Source: Pseudomonadota bacterium | Lineage (GTDB): Bacteria; Pseudomonadota; Gammaproteobacteria; Steroidobacterales; Steroidobacteraceae | Direction of reading: 5' to 3' | Assembly: GCA_023433515.1 (NCBI GenBank) | Contig: JAEZCN010000193.1 | Coordinates: forward strand, 1-11,207 | DNA length: 11,207 bases | Part shown: piece after piece, positions 5,820 to 11,207 of the stretch | Position numbering within the stretch: position 1 is the first letter of the stretch | How the letters are laid out: the number at the start of each line of letters is the position of its first letter | Made by a program: the position numbers and the translations under genes | Notes under the pieces: model-generated | Databases searched by the model: none | What the model saw: only the letters and a program-made list of their open reading frames with translations | What the model was told of the DNA's origin: nothing

Positions 5820-7124
5820 GTGATCGAACCCATCGGCCGGAATCCTCCCGCGCGACGCCTGGCAGGCATCTGGCTCGCCGAGGGTCACGTTCCGCTGAAC
5901 GCGCTGACCTATCTATATGCCGCGTTCATCTCGGTCGGCCTGCTCGCCTTCGTGAGTTTCATGCAGGCGTACCTGCTCAACGTGAATCTCGGGTTGCCGC
6001 CCACGCTGCAGGGGCGCGCGGTGTCGGGCCTCAACTTCGCCAACGAACTGGTCGCGATCTGCCTGGTCGCGCCGATGGGCGCGCTGGCCGACAAGACAGG
6101 GCGGCGTGCGGTCTATGCCTGCGGGTTCCTCTGGCTCGCGGTGGGATTCGTTCTCTATCCGCTGGCGCGCACGCTGCCGCAACTGACCGGCTGCGCGCTG
6201 TTCTTTTCGGTGGGAGTCGCGGCCATCGGCACGATGCTCGGCACGGTGCTGGCCGATACGCCGCGCGAGGATTCGCGCGGAAGACTCGTGGGCATCGCCG
6301 GCGTCTGCCAGGGCCTGGGCGCATTCGCATTCGTGATCACGCTGGGAAAGGCGCCGCAGTGGCTCATGTCGTCCGGCCTCGACGATCTGGCCGCGGGACG
6401 CATCACGATGTGGATCGCGGCGGCGCTGTGCGCGGTGTCGGCGGTGATCGTGTTCGCGGGATTGCGCAGGGGCACGCCGAGCGCGCGTGCGCCGTCGCTG
6501 CCGCTCGCGCGCATCGTCGGCGACGGAATGACGGCGGCGCGGCGCAATCCCCGCATCTGGTACGCGTGGCTGCTGCAGTTCGGCTCGTTCGGCGACCGCG
6601 TCGTGCTCGGCACGTTCCTGTCGCTGCGTCTGCAGCAGGGTTGGCTCGAACAGGGAGTCGACATGGCCGACGCCACCGCGCGCGCCCGGGTGCCTTACTC
6701 CGTCGCGATGGGCGCGGGGCTCGTCACCGCGCTCGTCGTCGGTGTCATGCTGGACCGCTTCGATCGCCTTCGAATCGGCGTCGGGGCCATGGCGCTCGCC
6801 GCGCCCGCCTATCTACTGTGCGGGTTCTTCGGCGACGCGGACCAGGGCGTGATCCTGCTCGTGGTTGCCGCGTTGCTCGGCGTGGGCCAGGTCGCCGCCG
6901 TGCTCGTCGGCCAGACGCTGCTCGGTGAGGAAGCGCCGCGCGACGTGCGCGGCGCGGTGTTCGGTCTCGCCGGAATGTGCGCGTCCGCCGGCATCCTGTT
7001 CACGAATGCCGCCGGCGGGTGGCTCTACGATACGGTGGCGCGCGGTGCGCCGTTCTTCCTGCTCGGCGCCGTGAACTTCGCGATTTTCCTGGTCGGGCTG
7101 TGGATCGCCCGGCGCGCCGGCTAG
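5820..7124 (+). CDS. Major facilitator superfamily (MFS) transporter
   Basis: From GTG 5820 this is a 434-residue inner-membrane protein with about 12 hydrophobic helices in two halves. MFS motif A, GALADKTGRR (87-96), sits in the loop after the second helix, and a related VGVMLDRFDRLR lies at the matching place in the second half. The first helix region is preceded by a short polar N-terminus (IEPIGRNPPARR). The substrate cannot be inferred; both efflux and uptake are open. The frame runs open further upstream, but that part is antisense to the S46 peptidase gene. GTG 5820 gives a normal MFS N-terminus, though no good Shine-Dalgarno precedes it; TTG 5793 is an alternative. The gene converges with the VOC gene and overlaps it by 4 nt. 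Confidence 0.85.
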   Translation: MIEPIGRNPPARRLAGIWLAEGHVPLNALTYLYAAFISVGLLAFVSFMQAYLLNVNLGLPPTLQGRAVSGLNFANELVAICLVAPMGALADKTGRRAVYACGFLWLAVGFVLYPLARTLPQLTGCALFFSVGVAAIGTMLGTVLADTPREDSRGRLVGIAGVCQGLGAFAFVITLGKAPQWLMSSGLDDLAAGRITMWIAAALCAVSAVIVFAGLRRGTPSARAPSLPLARIVGDGMTAARRNPRIWYAWLLQFGSFGDRVVLGTFLSLRLQQGWLEQGVDMADATARARVPYSVAMGAGLVTALVVGVMLDRFDRLRIGVGAMALAAPAYLLCGFFGDADQGVILLVVAALLGVGQVAAVLVGQTLLGEEAPRDVRGAVFGLAGMCASAGILFTNAAGGWLYDTVARGAPFFLLGAVNFAIFLVGLWIARRAG

Positions 7125-7840
7125 TCGAGCGAAGGCAGCAGCAACAGCAAGGTGCCCTCGGGTGCCTCGATCAACGCGGCATGCCGTGGGTCGAGGCCGC
7201 GCGGCAGATCGCCCGCGAACCCGACGCCGCTCGAACGCAGTCGTTCGATGCGTTCGCCCATGTCGGCGGCGCTGAACACCAGCATCGGCACTTCCAGGGT
7301 GCGCGGACGATGAACGCCGAGATCGAGATGATCGCTGGTCATCGACATGCGCAGGTACGGCGCTTCGCTCTCGCCCATCGCGACGAATCCGAGCGCCTCC
7401 CAGAAAGCGCGCATCGGCTCGAACTCGGCCGCCGGCAGACTGAATTCCGCGAAATCGCCGAGCAGCGAGGGTTCGCCCAGTTCGCGATCGCCGGAGAAAT
7501 GCGTCGGCGCTTCCTGCACTCGCACGGCCTGTCCCGATGGATCGAGGAAACCGAATTCGTTGAACGCGTCCTCGCCCGTTCGCTTCCACGCGATCTCGAC
7601 GCCGAGTTTCTCGATGGCCTGCGCATGCTGCGCGGCGCCGGGCCGCACGTACGTGATCGTGGGCGAGGGAAACTTGAACTGGTGCAGCCCGATGTACAGT
7701 TTGCCGTCGGTCAGCGCGCCGTATGGATGCTGCCAGGTGTCCGTGGTGCCGACCTGCGTGAATCCGAGCCGCTCGTAGAACGCGACCGACGCCGCGATGT
7801 CCGCGGTCTCGAGGCTGATTTCGTGAAACTTTCCGAGCAC
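7121..7840 (-). CDS. Two-domain VOC (glyoxalase/bleomycin-resistance fold) protein
   Basis: The 239-residue product carries two tandem VOC modules. The first (about 5-115) has FHEISLETADIAASVAFYER then LGF, with a GFLDPSGQAVRVQE closing strand. The second (about 128-236) has FAEFSLPAAEFEPMRAFWEA then LGF, with a closing ALIEAPEGTLLLLL. VOC proteins include glyoxalases, ring-cleaving dioxygenases and resistance proteins; nothing here decides among them. His6 is a possible metal ligand. The start is GTG 7840: an in-frame TAA lies five codons upstream (7853-7855) and no ATG is near. No Shine-Dalgarno is evident. It is the last gene of the leftward four-gene run, 36 bp after the MFS exporter. Its TAG stop shares the palindrome CTAG (7121-7124) with the convergent MFS stop. 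Confidence 0.85.
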   Translation of the reverse strand: MLGKFHEISLETADIAASVAFYERLGFTQVGTTDTWQHPYGALTDGKLYIGLHQFKFPSPTITYVRPGAAQHAQAIEKLGVEIAWKRTGEDAFNEFGFLDPSGQAVRVQEAPTHFSGDRELGEPSLLGDFAEFSLPAAEFEPMRAFWEALGFVAMGESEAPYLRMSMTSDHLDLGVHRPRTLEVPMLVFSAADMGERIERLRSSGVGFAGDLPRGLDPRHAALIEAPEGTLLLLLPSLD

Positions 7841-7876
7841 TGGCGCGCGAGTTTACTTGGCTTCCCGCGTCGTTGC

Positions 7877-9055
7877 CTACGCCGCGTGTTCTCGTCTTCG
7901 CAACAGCAGCGCGGCCAGCCAGGTGATCGCGGCGCCGACCGCGCAGAACCACAGAGCAGGCTGCCAGCTCTCGATCGGGACATAACCCATCGCCTGCACC
8001 GCGAGTGCCGAGAGCGCGAGCTGCGCGAAACCGAAGATGCTCGCGGCCACACCCGCGTAATTGGGCGCGAGCCGAACGCCGTGCGCGATTACGTTAGGTA
8101 GCGAGAGACCTTGGCCGAACGAGAACACCGCCATCGGCGCGAACACCGCGAGTGGATGTGAATACCCCAAGAGGACCAATGCGAGCGCCACGGCAGCGCC
8201 GACGAGCTGCAGTTCCAGCCCCAGCATCATCTGCCGGTGAACGTCATGGGTCGCACCCGAGCGCGACACGTGCAGGTTGCCGAGAAAGTATCCTCCGGCA
8301 AGGAACAGGTAATACAGGCCGAACTGGTCGGACTCGAGTTTCAGCACCGTGGCCATGACGTATGGCGCGATTGAGGCGAACACGAAGAACATCACGTACA
8401 CGAACGCGGATTCGGCCACGTAACCGATGAACGCGGGCTTGGCGACCACCGCGCGGGACTCGCGCCACAACACGCCGAAGCTGTGTGTGTTCGCGGACGC
8501 GGAGCGCGTCTCCGGCAGCCACGCGTAACAGGCGACGGCCATGACGAAGGCGGCGCAGGCCAGCATGAGGAAGCCCGCATGCCAGCCGATGTGGCGCGTG
8601 ACGATGCCGCCCGCCAGCGGCGACAGGCTCGTGCCGAGCACCAGCGCCATCGTGAGGATCGCGTACATGCGTGCCAGCTCGCGCTCTTCGAACAGGTCGC
8701 CGACGCTCGCGCGTGAGACCGTGATGCCCGCGCCGCCGGCCGCGCCCTGGATGATTCGCGCGGCGACGAACAGGCCCATGGTGGGCGCGAAGTAACACAG
8801 CAGAGCCGCGACGCCGGAGATCGCGACGCCGCCGATCAGGATCGGCCGGCGTCCGAACCGGTCCGCGAGCGGGCCCGACAGCAACACGCCGAAGGCAAAC
8901 GAGATCAGGTAGGCCGTGACCGTGAGCTGCGCCGTCCCGGTGTCGACCTGGAAGTATTCGCCGATGCTCGGCAACGCCGGCAGGAAGAAAAAATTGCCGA
9001 TCGAGCCGATCGCGCTGCAGGCCGCGAGCAGCGGAATGAGATGGCGGGCGCGCAT
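7877..9055 (-). CDS. Bcr/CflA-like MFS multidrug-type exporter (DHA1)
   Basis: This 392-residue protein has 12 predicted membrane helices. Helix 1 holds NFFFLPALPSIGEYF, the LPALP segment typical of Bcr/CflA-type drug:H+ antiporters. Motif A is GPLADRFGRRP (61-71). Helix 4 carries the conserved Arg in ARIIQGAAGGAG. The length is normal for the family. Such proteins export drugs or small metabolites from the cytoplasm by proton antiport; the substrate is unknown. The gene starts 19 bp after the aldehyde dehydrogenase stop and is followed 36 bp later by the VOC gene, so export may be linked to the pathway of the preceding enzymes. No strong ribosome binding site precedes ATG 9055. Confidence 0.88.
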   Translation of the reverse strand: MRARHLIPLLAACSAIGSIGNFFFLPALPSIGEYFQVDTGTAQLTVTAYLISFAFGVLLSGPLADRFGRRPILIGGVAISGVAALLCYFAPTMGLFVAARIIQGAAGGAGITVSRASVGDLFEERELARMYAILTMALVLGTSLSPLAGGIVTRHIGWHAGFLMLACAAFVMAVACYAWLPETRSASANTHSFGVLWRESRAVVAKPAFIGYVAESAFVYVMFFVFASIAPYVMATVLKLESDQFGLYYLFLAGGYFLGNLHVSRSGATHDVHRQMMLGLELQLVGAAVALALVLLGYSHPLAVFAPMAVFSFGQGLSLPNVIAHGVRLAPNYAGVAASIFGFAQLALSALAVQAMGYVPIESWQPALWFCAVGAAITWLAALLLRRREHAA

Positions 9056-9074
9056 CGATGTCAGGCGCGGATCA

Positions 9075-10529
9075 TCAGATCCCGCCGACGCAGACGTACT
9101 TGAGCTCGGTGAATTCCAGGATGCCGTACTTCGAGCCTTCGCGGCCGATACCGCTCTCCTTCATGCCGCCGAATGGCGCGACCTCCGTCGAGATGAGTCC
9201 GGTGTTGAGTCCGACGATGCCGTACTCGAGCGCCTCCGTGACGCGCCACGAACGCGCGAGGTCCCTCGTGTATAGATAGGCTGCGAGACCGAACTCCGTG
9301 TCGTTCGCGAGGCGGATTGCCTCCTCGTCGGAGGACGCGCGGAACAGCGGTGCTACGGGACCGAAGGTTTCCTCGCGCGCGAGCAGCATGTCGCTGGAAA
9401 CGTTGGTGAGCACGGTCGGCTCGTAGAACGTCCCGCCGAGGGCGTGGCGTTTGCCGCCCGCGGAGATGTTCGCTCCCTTTGTCTTTGCGTCGGCGACATG
9501 TTCCTCGACTTTCGCGAGCGCCTTGTCGTCGATCAGCGGACCCTGATCCGTCTCGCCCTGGAGGCCATCGCCGATGCGCAGCTTCTTCACCGCCTCGACG
9601 AGTTTTCCCGCGAACGCGTCGTAGACTTTCTCGTGGACGATGAAGCGGTTCGCGCACACGCAGGTCTGGCCGGTGTTGCGGTACTTGCTCTGGATCGCGC
9701 CGGTGACCGCGGCGTCGAGGTCCGCGTCGTCGAGCACGATGAACGGCGCGTTGCCGCCGAGCTCGAGGCCCACCTTCTTCACGGTGCCCGCGCACTGCTG
9801 CATGAGTAGTTTGCCTACGGCAGTCGAGCCGGTGAACGTGACCTTGCGCACCAGCGCGTTGCCGGTGAACTCGCCGCCGATCGACCTGGCGTCGCCCGTG
9901 ACGATGTTGAACACGCCCGGCGGAATTCCCGCGTCGATCGCGAGCTTCGCCATGGCGAGCGCGGAATAGGGCGTCTGCAACGCGGGTTTGCACACGAACG
10001 TGCAGCCCGCGGCGAGTGCGGGTCCCGCCTTGCGCGTGATCATCGCGGCCGGGAAATTCCAAGGCGTGATCGCCGCGACGACGCCGATGGGCTGGCGCAG
10101 CACCATGATGCGCTTGTCGGCCTGGTGTCCTGGGATGATGTCGCCATAGACGCGTTTGCCTTCTTCGGCGAACCATTCGATGAACGCCGCGGCGTAGGCG
10201 ATCTCGCCTTTCGCTTCCGCCAGCGGCTTGCCCTGCTCGGCGGTCATGATGATCGCGAGGTCGTTCTGGTGCGCCATCATGAGGTCGAACCACTTGCGCA
10301 GGATGCGCGCGCGTTCGCCCGCGGTCTTGCGCGCCCAGGCGGGCATTGCCGCGTGCGCGGCCTCGATCGCGCGCCGGGCCTCTGCCGCGCCCATGTTCGG
10401 CACCGTGCCCAGTTTCTCGCCCGTGGCCGGATTGTCGACGGCCTCGGTCGCGCCGCCGTCGGCGTCACACCACTGGCCATCGATCAGGCATTGCTGCTTG
10501 AGAAGCGACGGGTCCGCGAGCTTGATCAT
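9075..10529 (-). CDS. gabD: NAD(P)-dependent succinate-semialdehyde dehydrogenase-type aldehyde dehydrogenase
   Basis: The 484-residue enzyme matches GabD in length and motifs throughout. N158 lies in TPWNFP, K181 in CKPALQTP, G234-S235 in the cofactor loop FTGSTAVG, E256 in LELGGN (general base), and the catalytic C290 in NTGQTCVCANR. The C-terminus has EVAPFGGMKESGIGREGSKY. C290 and C292 form the Cys-x-Cys pair that can act as a redox switch in some SSADHs. The expected reaction is succinate semialdehyde to succinate; related ALDHs take glutarate semialdehyde or similar, so the substrate is probable rather than certain. Residue 184 is Leu where Escherichia coli GabD has Ser and NAD-preferring ALDHs often have Glu, so cofactor preference is open. 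ATG 10529 is chosen because GGAG (10535-10538) precedes it by 5 nt; the frame is open 22 codons further upstream but overlaps the hydrolase gene. It follows that gene by 13 bp. Confidence 0.9.
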   Translation of the reverse strand: MIKLADPSLLKQQCLIDGQWCDADGGATEAVDNPATGEKLGTVPNMGAAEARRAIEAAHAAMPAWARKTAGERARILRKWFDLMMAHQNDLAIIMTAEQGKPLAEAKGEIAYAAAFIEWFAEEGKRVYGDIIPGHQADKRIMVLRQPIGVVAAITPWNFPAAMITRKAGPALAAGCTFVCKPALQTPYSALAMAKLAIDAGIPPGVFNIVTGDARSIGGEFTGNALVRKVTFTGSTAVGKLLMQQCAGTVKKVGLELGGNAPFIVLDDADLDAAVTGAIQSKYRNTGQTCVCANRFIVHEKVYDAFAGKLVEAVKKLRIGDGLQGETDQGPLIDDKALAKVEEHVADAKTKGANISAGGKRHALGGTFYEPTVLTNVSSDMLLAREETFGPVAPLFRASSDEEAIRLANDTEFGLAAYLYTRDLARSWRVTEALEYGIVGLNTGLISTEVAPFGGMKESGIGREGSKYGILEFTELKYVCVGGI

Positions 10530-10542
10530 TTCTTCTCCATGA

Positions 10543-11207
10543 CTATTTTTTCCCCATCGTGGCGACGAGGAATGCGAGCGTGCGCTCGCGCGCAAGCTGC
10601 GCGCTGGGTGCGTCGTAGCTCGCGCGTTCGTCGCAATTGAAACCGTGATCGGCGGGATAGAGATGGAACGTGCCGTTCGGATCGGCGGCGCGGATCTTCT
10701 CGATGTCCGTGGGCGGAATGTACGGGTCCTTCTCGCCGAAGTGATACATCACCGGCCGCCGCGGCGACTTGTCGAGGTGCTCGCGAATCTGTCCACCGTA
10801 GTAGGAAACGGCGCAGGTCATGGGCAGTGCGCAGGCCGCGACGTAGGCGAGCGTTCCACCCCAGCAGTAGCCGATGACGGCGACGCGGCCGGCATGTTTG
10901 ATCACGTTGATGGACGCGGCGAGATCGAGCATCGTCTTCTCGATCGGAATCTGCACGCGGTAGCCGCGGCCTTCCTTCACTTCGGATTCGGAGTACCCGA
11001 GTTCGATGCCGCGCCGGATCCGGTCGAACAAACACGGCGCGATCGTGACGTAGCCGTCGGCCGCGAAGCCGTCCGCCACGCCGCGGATGTGATTGTTCAC
11101 GCCGAAGATCTCCTGCGCGATCACCAGCGCGCCGCGCGTCGGACCCTTGGGTGCGGCGAGCCAGGCGTTGAATTCATGGCCGTCGCGGGCCATCAGGGTC
11201 GTGTATT
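10543..11207 (-). CDS. Dienelactone hydrolase family protein (5' end probably outside the window)
   Basis: An alpha/beta-hydrolase of 216 residues counted from ATG 11193. The nucleophile is Cys110 in GYCWGG, with Asp156 in GEKDPYIP and His183 in ADHGFN, giving the Cys-Asp-His triad of dienelactone hydrolases. Glu28 in QEIFGVN matches the Glu that tunes the Cys in this family. The classical enzyme opens dienelactone to maleylacetate in chloroaromatic breakdown, but many members act on other esters. The frame stays open upstream of ATG 11193 to the edge (..Y-T-T-L-M-A-R-D-G-H), and family N-termini usually have a few residues before the DGH segment, so the true start may be just beyond the window. 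It appears to lead the four-gene leftward run, with the aldehyde dehydrogenase next. Confidence 0.9.
   Translation of the reverse strand, partial: YTTLMARDGHEFNAWLAAPKGPTRGALVIAQEIFGVNNHIRGVADGFAADGYVTIAPCLFDRIRRGIELGYSESEVKEGRGYRVQIPIEKTMLDLAASINVIKHAGRVAVIGYCWGGTLAYVAACALPMTCAVSYYGGQIREHLDKSPRRPVMYHFGEKDPYIPPTDIEKIRAADPNGTFHLYPADHGFNCDERASYDAPSAQLARERTLAFLVATMGKK

Noticed and set aside
9061..10293. Second long minus-strand frame (410 codons) inside the aldehyde dehydrogenase
   Set aside because: It is an Arg-rich shadow of the gabD-like gene in another frame, with no recognisable domain.
10527..10541. Four-codon mini-ORF (M-E-K-K-stop) between the hydrolase and the aldehyde dehydrogenase, ending in an ATGA overlap
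   Set aside because: It is formed by the purine-rich Shine-Dalgarno of the aldehyde dehydrogenase and is most simply chance.

Overview
The window is dense, GC-rich bacterial chromosome with short intergenic gaps, GTG/TTG starts and no RNA genes, integrases or CRISPR arrays. An S46 dipeptidyl-peptidase, a cytochrome b561/YceI pair and a Bcr/CflA-type exporter suggest a Gram-negative proteobacterium, probably a gammaproteobacterium of the Steroidobacter/Xanthomonas-like kind. That placement is an inference from gene content only; no marker gene is present. The window looks like ordinary core or metabolic chromosome rather than a mobile island.

Left part (1-3541). The 5' end of an acetyl-CoA hydrolase/transferase-family gene runs off the left edge on the minus strand. 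It is divergent from a small cupin gene. Next comes a leftward three-gene unit: cytochrome b561, then a periplasmic YceI protein, then a two-helix membrane protein with a PH-like domain. The first two genes overlap in an ATGA; the second and third are one base apart. A second YceI-like protein, this time a lipoprotein, diverges from b561, so four envelope genes cluster around one 93-bp divergent promoter region. The cupin and the membrane-protein gene converge on a 121-bp inverted-repeat element (943-1063). The membrane-protein gene reads through most of it, and its last 24 codons are element sequence.

Middle part (3542-7124). A near-perfect palindrome at 3550-3582 separates the convergent YceI lipoprotein and a secreted S46 serine dipeptidyl-peptidase. 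It is built from the same 14-nt module as the 943-1063 element. The peptidase is divergent from an MFS transporter. The 173-bp gap between them holds three helically phased copies of ATCGGCT.

Right part (7121-11207). A leftward run of four closely spaced genes (gaps 13, 19 and 36 bp) looks like one operon: dienelactone-hydrolase-family enzyme (start probably beyond the right edge), succinate-semialdehyde-dehydrogenase-type aldehyde dehydrogenase, Bcr/CflA-type MFS exporter, and a two-domain VOC (glyoxalase-fold) protein. Its last gene overlaps the convergent MFS gene by the 4-bp palindrome CTAG, which gives both their stop codons.

I found no convincing new multi-gene system. The most interesting signals are the modular hairpin repeats placed at convergent gene ends (one captured as a protein tail), a matching pair of candidate leaderless promoters, the phased repeats upstream of the peptidase, and the double-YceI envelope locus.
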